Made by a program: the position numbers and the translations under genes. This document shows positions 15,293-23,640 of a stretch of 64,000 bases of DNA, one piece after another (the first letter of the stretch is position 1; each line of letters begins with the position of its first letter). The DNA is from a virus, in the IMG/VR virus record IMGVR_UViG_3300009164_000054, positions 1 through 64,000 of that record; one strand, 5' to 3'. The notes under the pieces were generated by a model that made no database searches, was not told where the DNA came from, and saw nothing but the letters and a program-made list of their open reading frames with translations.

Positions 15293-16807
15293 CTACTTAA
15301 TCGTGTTCACACGATTGGTAATCTTAGCTTTCATTTCACTAAGATTCAATACAATAGCATTGATCTCTGCTGCTGATATAGAAGGCATGTTGAACTCATG
15401 TTTCTTAGCTTCAGTTGCAAATCCTTCTTTCGCTTTTTCAGCTAAGCTTTCCAATTCACGAATAGCATATTGCTCATCCAATTGTAAGAAATCAAAGCTT
15501 CTATCATTCATGATTTGATCTGCTTCAGCAACAGTGGTTAACATGAATGGAAGATATTCCCAACATCTACCTTTCTCTGTACCAATACCAACCACTTTCA
15601 TAGGATTATGAAGAGTCATAACTGTAGTATCACCACAAAGAACATAAGGAGCTGTGTATCCTGCAAAGTGAAGACCTGCTGTAGCACAATCTTGTGTACT
15701 CCAGTTACATTCTTCTTTAGGCATGGTTACAACTTGTCCTACACGAATGTCAAATGTTTGAGTCCAGTTATCAGTGAATCTATTCTCTTCTCTATTAGGA
15801 AGATCTAGATAGATTTCTGTAAGTGTACCAATTCTTTGTCCATGGTCTATAGGCCATTCTTCATCATAAGTATATTCTTCCACCTCACCTGTTCCATCAC
15901 ATCTTTCACACTCTACCCATTCTCCATCTTCCCAAGATTCTTCATCTTCCCATCCACCATCACCTAAACAATCAGGACATGTTGTAGATGTATGAGTTTC
16001 TGTTTTAGTTAGGTTGTCTTTATGTACAAGTTTGTATTCTCCTTCTTCTAAGAAGATTGTATAATCATCTGGGTTCTTCTTCCACACAGCTTTCACTTTG
16101 TTGTAAGCATTACTTACAAAGTATACAAGCTCTGGAGAACCATGGAGTGTTACAACATTTCTAAGAGCTACAAAGAATCCTTGTTTAGTGATTTTGAAAC
16201 TATTATCTGTTAAGAATCTGTATAGTTCATTAGCAACCTCAGCTCTTGGATTAAGACAACACCACATAAAGAAGTTTTTATGGGCCATGTAATCATCATC
16301 ATTGTTAAGAGCTTCTTGAATGTCTCCAAATCCTGTATAATAACTCACTCTATCAACTATCTCAATGAATTTCTCCACAAGCAATTGAGGCATACTTCTA
16401 GATGTTCCTGTTAGATAAACAGAATTACCTTCTACAATGAAATCAGGAAGACTAGCAAGTGATTCTATTCCTTTCTGTAGAGCTTTGATTCTAGCTGCTT
16501 CAGCTTTTGCTTTCTCTACATCAGCTGCAACATCTCTAGAACCTATGATAGCATGTATTTCATATGCATCTTTAGCTTCTATAACAGCATAGTAATCTTC
16601 TTCTGTTGCTCCAGGCTTACTTAATACACTTCCATCAACAAGGACCACTGTAAGTGTGTCATTAGCTATTTGAACTCTAAGATAGGGAGTCACCTTTGGT
16701 GTTTCCTCTTCCTGCATTAATTGTTCTAACTTCTCAGCTACCACTTTAGTAATTGCAGATTCTGCTGTTTGCTTGAACCAGTCAAGACTTAAAAATTTGT
16801 TTTCCAT
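15293..16807 (-). CDS. rIIB-like protein with DnaJ-type zinc motif
   Basis: A 504-aa protein downstream of the rIIA-like gene. The second half (CATAGLHFAGY, DTTVMTLHNPMKVVGIGTEKGRCWEYLP) has the GLH and N/P-KVVxIP-type pattern of T4 rIIB-like proteins. Near residues 270-310 it carries CPDCLGDGG and CERCDGTGEV, two CxxCxGxG knuckles like DnaJ, separated by an acidic stretch. The N-terminal third is helical. rII proteins are membrane-associated exclusion and replication-linked factors in T4; here the role is inferred. Confidence 0.7.
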   Translation of the reverse strand: MENKFLSLDWFKQTAESAITKVVAEKLEQLMQEEETPKVTPYLRVQIANDTLTVVLVDGSVLSKPGATEEDYYAVIEAKDAYEIHAIIGSRDVAADVEKAKAEAARIKALQKGIESLASLPDFIVEGNSVYLTGTSRSMPQLLVEKFIEIVDRVSYYTGFGDIQEALNNDDDYMAHKNFFMWCCLNPRAEVANELYRFLTDNSFKITKQGFFVALRNVVTLHGSPELVYFVSNAYNKVKAVWKKNPDDYTIFLEEGEYKLVHKDNLTKTETHTSTTCPDCLGDGGWEDEESWEDGEWVECERCDGTGEVEEYTYDEEWPIDHGQRIGTLTEIYLDLPNREENRFTDNWTQTFDIRVGQVVTMPKEECNWSTQDCATAGLHFAGYTAPYVLCGDTTVMTLHNPMKVVGIGTEKGRCWEYLPFMLTTVAEADQIMNDRSFDFLQLDEQYAIRELESLAEKAKEGFATEAKKHEFNMPSISAAEINAIVLNLSEMKAKITNRVNTIK

Positions 16808-16840
16808 TTTATTTATTTATTTAATTGTTACTTGTTAAAG

Positions 16841-16862
16841 AGAGGGACACGAATGTCCCTCT
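16841..16862 (-). terminator. Strong UUCG-capped hairpin between rIIA and rIIB
   Basis: On the minus strand AGAGGGACA and TGTCCCTCT form a perfect 9-bp stem with a TTCG loop, followed by CTTTAAC. The T-run is weak, so it could be a partial terminator or an mRNA-stabilising 3' end for rIIA rather than a full stop. Confidence 0.7.
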
Positions 16863-16868
16863 GTTAAA

Positions 16869-19166
16869 TTATACTAATTCTTCTAAACTAGCTTCTGTTA
16901 ATACTTCATCATTTATTCTAATTTTATAATGCTCAAGATTCACTCTATGTTTGTGATATTTGAACAAGTCAGTCATCAAGTTGCACAATGGATCTTCTGC
17001 ATTATAATAACCCATTCTTGAACACAAAGGATTCAAGAAATACAATTTATCAAGCAAAGCTTTCATCTCTAGATACTCTGTGTATATTAATGGATCAAAC
17101 AGATTGTGTTGTTCTGCTACAGATAACATTGATTTAACTAATGCTGGATCACTTGTTACATAATTCAAACGCTTATATTGAACTAGCTTCTCTAGTTTAT
17201 CACCTAAATCTTTAGAAGTGTAAGCAATCATTTTTGCTTTATCAAATACATATCTATTTTTCTCAATTAGTTCATATACTAGCACTGATGTAATCATTCT
17301 TTTGAATGGTGCATTCTTTCCTTCCATAAATTTATCATATGATATTAAATTGTGTATCTCTAGTTGATTAACTATCTTTAGTTCTCTGTCTGAAAATGTA
17401 ACCACTTCCATCACTTGCTTTTGCATCATTGCATAAAGAGCATCGAGTTTCAATGAATCTTCATGTTTAGCATACACAATCACTTCTTTACGTTTATGTA
17501 ACTCTTCCAGTTTATACAATTGAGAATCAAACTTACAGTTTCTACCATTGCTATATCTAGCTAATGGAACACCTTTCTTACATACAATCTCTCCTTGAAT
17601 CTTAAGTCTTTTACCACTAGCTACACCAGCTGTACTAACCTTCACTTTCTTTCTACTATCAATAAATGATTGTGTTACATAAATTGAATCTAGATCAATG
17701 AAGTTTGCTTCAATAAGAGATAGAACATATTGATATTCCTTAATCACTTGTCTCCACTCATGTCTTTTATACTGATGCAATTGTAATCTGTGGTAGTAGG
17801 TATCTGAATCATAGTTGCTAGGTTTACCTAGCTTCATAGGTTTATTTCGTTTAACAAAACATTGTTGAACATCTGTTCTGCATATAGATTTCATATAGTC
17901 TTTCTTCAATTGAGAAATTCTATCTTCATATAAATACACATTAACCTTACCATTACATATGTTCTCTATGTTATATCCCCAAACATAATGCTTAGTGGCA
18001 TCCTTCATCTTCTTATCCTTCAATGTGAATTTAAGGACATATGCACTATCTATCATGTGTGACTTAGTTCTACCATATACAGAAGGGAAATCTAGTAGAG
18101 TTACACCTTTTAGTTCTGGGACAGCTGCTTTAATAGTGGCATATTTAATCAAAGGACTAATACTAAGTGTTCTATTATTTACCATTTCAACAAAATGTCC
18201 ACTCTTTTCCAAGTAATTAATCATAGATTTGATATCATCACTCTTGATTACAGTTTCATTATACTTACCAATAAAATAATCTGCTACCTCTGCAAGTTTC
18301 TTCTTGATGATGTCTTTAGCTTCCTGTGTATATCTTAATGATTCTCTGTTTGGTGTAGGGAATAACCCATCACTTAGTGAAAATCTAAGAGCTATAGGAA
18401 ACTCAAGTCTGTCTATTCCAAGTTTTTCAAAGTCAAGTGGATAATATACATTGTCCAAACAGATGTGTAACTTGTTATCTGTATTCATTTCAGAGAATTG
18501 AAAGTGTGTGTGTCTACTAATAACAAAATCATTAGTGATGCTTGAATCTTCTGGTACATCAAAATACACACTCTCGAAATAACACAATTGTTCTTTAATC
18601 TTTCTTTGGAAGTTATACTTATCACCATACTTAACAGGAATAATAATCTTTACACCATTAGCTTCTGTTGTTTCTGTTTCATATAAAAGATCAATAGTGT
18701 TAGTATCTTCTCCTTCATACATCATATACTTACGTTCCATACCATCTTTTCTACATACAAAATAGAAACTACTAGAATATGCTAGAGGGGCCTTGAAACC
18801 AAGACCCATCATACCTAATTCTGTAGCACTATTTCTCTTAGTAGACTTACCATACTTACTAATGATGTTACGTACATCATCAGCATCTAGGCCTATACCA
18901 AAATCTTCTACACAAAACTCATAATTGTTATATGATGCAGCTTTTAGTGAAACTATAATTGGTGTGTCTACACCAGCTCTTCTATGACTATCTAGAGCAT
19001 TACTTGCGCATTCTCTAATAGCTGAGCCTATATCATCAGAATATAAATTCTTACTTAACATCTGCATCAATATCTGTGCAGAATCTAAGTCTAAAGACAT
19101 ACCAATACTTTCTTGTGTTTGTCCTTCTGTTAGGACGTGTGCTTCTGTCTGTTTTTCTAATATCAT
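16869..19166 (-). CDS. rIIA-like GHKL ATPase
   Basis: A 765-aa protein with a GHKL (Hsp90/MutL/histidine kinase) ATP-binding domain: N box RECASNALDSH (51-61), G1 box DFGIGLD (88-94), and G2 lid GMMGLGFKAPLAYS (118-131). T4 rIIA and rIIA-like proteins of crAss-like phages share this domain. The remaining 600 residues have no motif I recognise. It is followed by the rIIB-like gene, which supports the pairing. Confidence 0.8.
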   Translation of the reverse strand: MILEKQTEAHVLTEGQTQESIGMSLDLDSAQILMQMLSKNLYSDDIGSAIRECASNALDSHRRAGVDTPIIVSLKAASYNNYEFCVEDFGIGLDADDVRNIISKYGKSTKRNSATELGMMGLGFKAPLAYSSSFYFVCRKDGMERKYMMYEGEDTNTIDLLYETETTEANGVKIIIPVKYGDKYNFQRKIKEQLCYFESVYFDVPEDSSITNDFVISRHTHFQFSEMNTDNKLHICLDNVYYPLDFEKLGIDRLEFPIALRFSLSDGLFPTPNRESLRYTQEAKDIIKKKLAEVADYFIGKYNETVIKSDDIKSMINYLEKSGHFVEMVNNRTLSISPLIKYATIKAAVPELKGVTLLDFPSVYGRTKSHMIDSAYVLKFTLKDKKMKDATKHYVWGYNIENICNGKVNVYLYEDRISQLKKDYMKSICRTDVQQCFVKRNKPMKLGKPSNYDSDTYYHRLQLHQYKRHEWRQVIKEYQYVLSLIEANFIDLDSIYVTQSFIDSRKKVKVSTAGVASGKRLKIQGEIVCKKGVPLARYSNGRNCKFDSQLYKLEELHKRKEVIVYAKHEDSLKLDALYAMMQKQVMEVVTFSDRELKIVNQLEIHNLISYDKFMEGKNAPFKRMITSVLVYELIEKNRYVFDKAKMIAYTSKDLGDKLEKLVQYKRLNYVTSDPALVKSMLSVAEQHNLFDPLIYTEYLEMKALLDKLYFLNPLCSRMGYYNAEDPLCNLMTDLFKYHKHRVNLEHYKIRINDEVLTEASLEELV

Positions 19167-19167
19167 G

Positions 19168-19533
19168 TTATATAAATTTAATTTGTTCTAAAATTTGTCT
19201 TGATTCTATATATCTATTTAAGTCTTCTGGTTCTGTAAATAAACTTTCTGGGTTTTCTATTTTCATCACTCTCCATTTCCAATCCATTATATATGATTTT
19301 GCTATCCAGCTTTTATCAAACTCTTCTGAATTAGCTTTATCATGATCTCTATATGCTGCATCAGCTTTTACTCTGTTATACTGATCTAAAGATGACGCAG
19401 GCCAATGTGTTTCATAAAATTGTAATGTATTAGTACCTTCTCCACAATACCAACCAAGTGTAAATCCACTTGAATAACTAATAGCTATAAAGTCTCCTAT
19501 TTGGAGATCACCTCCATAATTTACTGTTCTCAT
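19168..19533 (-). CDS. Hypothetical 121-aa protein
   Basis: No family recognised. The start (GGDLQIGDFIAISYSSGFTLGWYCGEG) is beta-rich. The C-terminus is helical and rich in Glu/Arg. It overlaps the start of its upstream neighbour by 4 nt and ends just before rIIA. Confidence 0.65.
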   Translation of the reverse strand: MRTVNYGGDLQIGDFIAISYSSGFTLGWYCGEGTNTLQFYETHWPASSLDQYNRVKADAAYRDHDKANSEEFDKSWIAKSYIMDWKWRVMKIENPESLFTEPEDLNRYIESRQILEQIKFI

Positions 19534-19874
19534 ATTGTTTCTCTTTTTACTAACCAGATTTGTTTGAAGTTTAAATCAAACTTCTCAATAGGACTATCCT
19601 GTTCAGGAGCTTCTATTTTATATTTTTTAATATCATATGTATAAGGAACACTCCGTTGTAATATATGATCAAATTTAGAAGCACTTCTTTGTGTAATATC
19701 TACATTAACTTTACATTTTACATTTATGTATCTATCTACAAGTGGTTGCCATTGATAGACTGTTTTACTTCTTCTAGGAACTTCCACCAATTTTAAATAC
19801 TTAGGCTGTTGCGTAAGTGTTAAGATTTCATCTCCTATTTCAAGCTCTTCTATGTTTATTAATTGATTTTCCAT
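19530..19874 (-). CDS. Hypothetical 114-aa protein
   Basis: No family recognised. ELEIGDEILTLTQQPKYLKLVEVP resembles small beta-barrel proteins with an I-G-D-E turn. Coupled to the 121-aa gene downstream. Confidence 0.65.
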   Translation of the reverse strand: MENQLINIEELEIGDEILTLTQQPKYLKLVEVPRRSKTVYQWQPLVDRYINVKCKVNVDITQRSASKFDHILQRSVPYTYDIKKYKIEAPEQDSPIEKFDLNFKQIWLVKRETI

Positions 19875-19877
19875 AAT

Positions 19878-20096
19878 CTATAATGAGTTAAGTAATTCTT
19901 CTTTTGTTTTAAATATTTCTCTTTCGTAAAATGTAGGACTGTTCCCATTATACCCTTCAATGGTATATCTGTCTTGATAAGTCATAATTTTCATTATTTT
20001 ACCTGGATCAACTTCATAAATAACACATTCTTTTGGTCTATTACCAATCATTATCCATACTGTATCTCCTGGATCATATTTTGTTTCTATTTTCAT
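19878..20096 (-). CDS. Hypothetical 72-aa beta-rich protein
   Basis: No family recognised. The motif YDPGDTVWIMIGNRPKECVIYEV is typical of small barrel proteins that phages encode in replication operons. Lies between uracil-DNA glycosylase exon 2 and the 114-aa gene. Confidence 0.6.
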   Translation of the reverse strand: MKIETKYDPGDTVWIMIGNRPKECVIYEVDPGKIMKIMTYQDRYTIEGYNGNSPTFYEREIFKTKEELLNSL

Positions 20097-20105
20097 ATTG
20101 TTAAA

Positions 20106-20569
20106 TTAAAAGGGCACATCTATTGGCACCCATTGTACACTAAATCCATTGTTTTCTTCTAATAGCACATCCACTTTACTGAACACACCTTCTGTATCCC
20201 ATTCAGAATGTTTATATGCAGCACTGGCTGGATGACTAAGCTCAAACACATGAGTAAATATCCCTGTGTATTTTTTATATCTAGCTGCATCCTTACCAAG
20301 AAACACAATTGGCACTCCTAAGTGATTTATTATTTCCTCAAACAGATATTTAACAAGTGGTTCCCATGCATCTAGATGACTTCCTGCTTTGTTAATCTCT
20401 GTTGTTAGAGCTGCATTGAACATAAGAACACCCTGATGAGCCAAATGACTAACATCTGGATCTTTAATAATATCAAAGTTCAATCCATTATAATATTCTC
20501 TCTCTATGCCCATATAGAAATGTTCTAATGTAGGCTGTAATTGTTCTGTAATAGAACATCCCATTAATA
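20106..20569 (-). CDS. ung: Uracil-DNA glycosylase, exon 2 (C-terminal part)
   Basis: This exon encodes LQPTLEHFY (the substrate-recognition helix), HLAHQGVLMFNAALTTE (compare W-A-x-Q-G-V-L-L-L-N-T-x-L-T-V in family 1 UDG), VPIVFLGKDA and ELSHPASAAYKHSEW (the His-containing DNA-intercalation loop HPSP). Joined to exon 1 after intron removal it gives a 239-aa enzyme, near the usual length of about 225. An internal ATG at 20564 could also start a truncated product. It would act on uracil in DNA, or as a replication accessory. Confidence 0.85.
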
Positions 20570-21427
20570 CATTTGTTAACTCTAAAGCTCTTTATCCTTA
20601 GATTCTGCATCTTTTTTTTTTAGATTATACATGCAGTTCAGACTATATCATCAATTTCTACTCAATCAGAGGAAATTGTCCTGCGCTCGTGGTGTTTTAC
20701 CATCTTCAGCATTACCTGTTAAGACTCCTTACACTAGTCGTTGAACCTTCTAATTATTTCTAACTAGCTTGGCTGCTGATTGTCTATCTCTAGATTTTCC
20801 AGCAATTCACAGGATTTATCATGGACTATTAAATAATTATAAGCTGCTAGTAAAATTTCTTTATTGTCTTTAAGGAATCCTAATCCTCTGTTACAGCTAT
20901 TACATAATAAACCTCTAACCTTGTTTGTTGAATGATCGTGATCTATGCATAAAGTTGTAGCTCTCATTTTTTCTGTATCAGATATTTTTAATGATTTTTT
21001 ACATATAGCACAACTTTTATTTTGATTTTCAAACATTTTCATAAATGTTTTTTTATCTAAACCATAACTTTTTATTCTAGAAAGTCTAGATTTAGATTTA
21101 TTACATTTTTTACAAGAGTAATTATTACCTGCACAACTAAACGTAGAAACACAATTATTAAAGTTAGATAAAGGAAGTTCTAATTTGCAAGTTGGACATA
21201 TAAAATTACCATTACTAATAGCAATTTTTCTCTTATCTCTAAATAATTCCACTTCAGATTTTTCTCCCTTACTTACTCTAATATTTCTAGTTATTGATGC
21301 TTTTCTACAAGAAATACATGTAGTATAACATTTGTTTTTTATTTTTCCTAAAAACAATTTATTTTCTTTTTCTACTTTACAACGTGTACATTTTTTCATA
21401 TACAAATATAATCATTTTAACTGGTTA
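20570..21427 (-). mobile_element. Group I intron interrupting uracil-DNA glycosylase
   Basis: The minus strand contains the conserved group I elements in order: Q-like CAGCAGCCAAGC (20778-20767), R-like GTTCAACGACTAG (20747-20733 region) and S-like GATATAGTCT (20649-20640). The best splice pair leaves an exon ending in T (GATGGAT) and an intron ending in G (AACAAATG). This restores the reading frame through D-G-L-L-M-G-C-S, with the same spacing as in family 1 glycosylases. Length 858 nt. An endonuclease gene fills its 5' part. Confidence 0.85.
20764..21399 (-). CDS. Intron-encoded endonuclease VII-type HNH homing endonuclease
   Basis: A 211-aa protein starting at MKKCTRCKVEK (the upstream in-frame TTG is not preferred). 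It has two N-terminal zinc knuckles (CTRC...CISC, CPTC...CKKC), then SCAICKKSL and CIDHDHSTNKVRGLLCNSCNRGLGFLKDN, the recombination endonuclease VII signature. Its last codons (DNQQPS) overlap the Q/P4 region of the ribozyme. A TATATTTG promoter element (21403-21410) lies 3 nt before the ATG. Confidence 0.9.
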   Translation of the reverse strand: MKKCTRCKVEKENKLFLGKIKNKCYTTCISCRKASITRNIRVSKGEKSEVELFRDKRKIAISNGNFICPTCKLELPLSNFNNCVSTFSCAGNNYSCKKCNKSKSRLSRIKSYGLDKKTFMKMFENQNKSCAICKKSLKISDTEKMRATTLCIDHDHSTNKVRGLLCNSCNRGLGFLKDNKEILLAAYNYLIVHDKSCELLENLEIDNQQPS

Positions 21428-21683
21428 ATCCATCTGCAACAGGCGCATCATTCTTAAGTGTGTGATATGGACATAAGCCTACCATCACAACCTTTAGTTC
21501 ATCTAATGGTGTCTCTAAGAAACATCTCCAAACATGCATAGAGAGAGGAGCAACTCGCTTGCCCCTCTTACTCTCTGCTTTTAGGAATGCATATATCTTA
21601 TCACACTGCTCACTCTCTATAAATGGACGCATTTTAGCATGCCATGATGGGTGAAACTGATGTTTAAAATTGCTCCAATTCAT
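21428..21683 (-). CDS. ung: Uracil-DNA glycosylase, exon 1 (N-terminal part)
   Basis: Encodes the first 85 codons plus one base. WHAKMRPFIES opens the protein, and VVMVGLCPYHTLKNDAPVADG is the active-site loop, aligned to GQDPYHGPGQAHG of family 1 enzymes. The catalytic Asp of GQDPYH is Cys here (GLCPYH, Cys71). Without splicing, the frame stops at 21417. Its start lies inside the end of the upstream 62-aa gene. Confidence 0.85.
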
Positions 21684-21852
21684 CTTCTTCTATTAATTGT
21701 CTAATTGATTCTTTACATAGTTCTATTTCATGTGTAGGAGAACCTCCTTCTTCTATTTCATCTTGACACAAAGAAACAAAGTCCCATATTTCATCAAACT
21801 TATTTGGGTGCTCATTCTTTAATGATCTAGCCCATTGTACTAGCTCTTCCAT
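21664..21852 (-). CDS. Hypothetical 62-aa acidic protein
   Basis: No family recognised. Helical, Glu-rich (SLCQDEIEEGGSPTHEIELCKESIRQLIEEDELEQF). It overlaps the glycosylase start by 20 nt and shares one base with the stop of the DUF932-like gene. Confidence 0.6.
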   Translation of the reverse strand: MEELVQWARSLKNEHPNKFDEIWDFVSLCQDEIEEGGSPTHEIELCKESIRQLIEEDELEQF

Positions 21853-22619
21853 TACGCTACAAATAATTCTAATTGGTTACCAGCTGGTATAACTAATTCT
21901 TGTTTAGATGTAATAATATCTGCTGCTCCTGTAAAGAAACTATGAGCATCAATATGATTGTTCATCCATAAGCTTGGGTGCACTTGTTTCATACTAAATG
22001 TTGTAAACTGATAAAGCTCCCATAATGAATTGCTAGCATTGTAATCATGAGTTGGTTTATCCAATTCTCTCTTAATGATGTTCAATTGTGTTGATTCAAT
22101 GAATTGCTCTTCAATGTACATTCTACCAATCAATTCAGCTTGTGCTCTTTTATCAAGATCAATAGATTTCATAGCTTCTCTCTCCACTTGCATCTTTATA
22201 AATGCTTCTCCTGCTCTCTTGATATATTCTACAATAGCTTGTGGTGTGAATGTTTGTATTTCTCCTTGGTGTTTCTTTTTGAATGCACCATAATCACCAC
22301 TAACACATCCATTCTCACAAATGAATATTCTTGTACCAATAGCAAACTTCAGTGATAGAGATTTATCATAGCTATTCTGCCATCCTATTTGTAATTGCAT
22401 TTCACTATCTGCCACATTTTTAATTGTGAACTTACCATTAGCAACCCTACCCTCTTTTGCAGAGGTGTATAGTTCTTGGTCTAGAACAAATCCTGATTGA
22501 TGTATACTCTCAAGTGTGAGGTCCATCAGTTGTTCATGTGAAACTGGTTTGTAAGTTTTAGTCTGTTGAGGGATTGGTGCTGCTAGCAACATTCCTCTTG
22601 CTGTGTTGTAATTTTCCAT
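21852..22619 (-). CDS. DUF932-like protein
   Basis: A 255-aa protein. VSHEQLMDLTLESIHQSGFVLDQELYTSAKEGRVANGKFTI, then FAIGTRIFICENGCVSGDYGAFKKKH, match the DUF932 organisation (a phage/plasmid protein of unknown biochemical function) found in crAss-like phages. It shares its last base with the next gene. Confidence 0.75.
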   Translation of the reverse strand: MENYNTARGMLLAAPIPQQTKTYKPVSHEQLMDLTLESIHQSGFVLDQELYTSAKEGRVANGKFTIKNVADSEMQLQIGWQNSYDKSLSLKFAIGTRIFICENGCVSGDYGAFKKKHQGEIQTFTPQAIVEYIKRAGEAFIKMQVEREAMKSIDLDKRAQAELIGRMYIEEQFIESTQLNIIKRELDKPTHDYNASNSLWELYQFTTFSMKQVHPSLWMNNHIDAHSFFTGAADIITSKQELVIPAGNQLELFVA

Positions 22620-22625
22620 GTTATT

Positions 22626-22805
22626 TTATCCTAATGTTAATGATACGTTCCTATGAAAGAACCTTGTTAATATTCCTTCTAAATTCTCTATTCCTATACA
22701 TTCCACTGTTCCTAATGTTTCACCATCTTCTGTAGTGGATAACCATTCAATATTCTCTTTAATCTCTTCTTCGAGTATTTCTAACTCGTCATCTGTTACT
22801 CTCAT
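22626..22805 (-). CDS. Hypothetical 59-aa acidic protein
   Basis: No family recognised. A Glu-rich helical start (VTDDELEILEEEIKENIEWL) and a beta-type end. The start overlaps the stop of the 73-aa gene upstream by 4 nt, and it fills the space before the DUF932-like gene. Confidence 0.55.
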   Translation of the reverse strand: MRVTDDELEILEEEIKENIEWLSTTEDGETLGTVECIGIENLEGILTRFFHRNVSLTLG

Positions 22806-23023
22806 AATGTTTGTTTATAAATTTCTAATAGTTCTTTTCTGTTTCTATACTTATACTTATTATACTCTTTGCCTTCTGATTCAATACACCACTCTGCAAA
22901 TCCAATAGCAAATTCATCTGCTATTTCTACCATTTTATCTACTGATTCAGAAACTTCTTCTGCCTCTACTATAGGTTCAGTAGTCCAAATGTACTCATTA
23001 TATAATTTTTCTTTTAGTGTCAT
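22802..23023 (-). CDS. Hypothetical 73-aa protein
   Basis: Helical, acidic in the middle, ending in EGKEYNKYKYRNRKELLEIYK, a tail form also seen in many Bacteroidetes phage hypothetical proteins. No function known. Confidence 0.65.
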   Translation of the reverse strand: MTLKEKLYNEYIWTTEPIVEAEEVSESVDKMVEIADEFAIGFAEWCIESEGKEYNKYKYRNRKELLEIYKQTL

Positions 23024-23026
23024 AAT

Positions 23027-23425
23027 TTAATATTCTAAAATTCCTGAATCTCTAATTGCTTCATAAAGCTCTTTCTTCTGTGGAGGGAATAACACTGTAG
23101 CATCAATCAGAGCTTCTAAATATCTCTTTCTGGATGATATATCTAATATGTTATTCACCTTAAGTGCACTATCTATTCTATTTGATAGTTCCATTATCAC
23201 TGTAGCTCCTCTTTTGAAATGTTCTGCATCTTCCTCATCTCTCACTTCAATAAGTTTACCTACATAGCCTTCAATGTGTGGAATAGTTTGTTTAAGAGAC
23301 TGTTTAGCTCTATGTGTAAACAAATTATTCTCATTCATTGTTTCAAATCTCTCTAATAATGCAACAGAGAGGGATAAGCTCTCTATCACTATATCATTTA
23401 GTTCATCTGATGTTAATTTGCTCAT
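23027..23425 (-). CDS. Hypothetical 132-aa helical protein
   Basis: No family recognised. Long amphipathic helices (LNDIVIESLSLSVALLERFETMNEN, AHRAKQSLKQTIPHIEGYVGKLIEV). No membrane segment. Overlaps the gene upstream by 4 nt. Confidence 0.65.
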   Translation of the reverse strand: MSKLTSDELNDIVIESLSLSVALLERFETMNENNLFTHRAKQSLKQTIPHIEGYVGKLIEVRDEEDAEHFKRGATVIMELSNRIDSALKVNNILDISSRKRYLEALIDATVLFPPQKKELYEAIRDSGILEY

Positions 23426-23640
23426 AATATTTGATATTGTTTAGCAAAATAATCTACAACTTCTGGTATATGTTTTTTGTAATAAGGTTGATTATCCATA
23501 CAAAATTCTTTAAGTTGTTGTTTATTAGTTATAGTCTTAAAATGGCTTTCACCACTTACTGCAATACTTACTAAATCATCTAATTCGTTTATAAAATCTT
23601 TTACTAACCAACCTTCCCAAATGTGTTTTTCTAAATTCAT
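23422..23640 (-). CDS. Hypothetical 72-aa protein
   Basis: No family recognised. Lies between primase and the 132-aa gene with 4-nt overlaps on both sides, so it belongs to the same translationally coupled chain. Confidence 0.6.
   Translation of the reverse strand: MNLEKHIWEGWLVKDFINELDDLVSIAVSGESHFKTITNKQQLKEFCMDNQPYYKKHIPEVVDYFAKQYQIL

Noticed and set aside
20580-21419. Alternative intron boundaries after AGT and before TTAACA
   Set aside because: Also in frame and obeys U/G rules, but adds five residues in the glycosylase recognition loop; the 20570-21427 solution matches family spacing.
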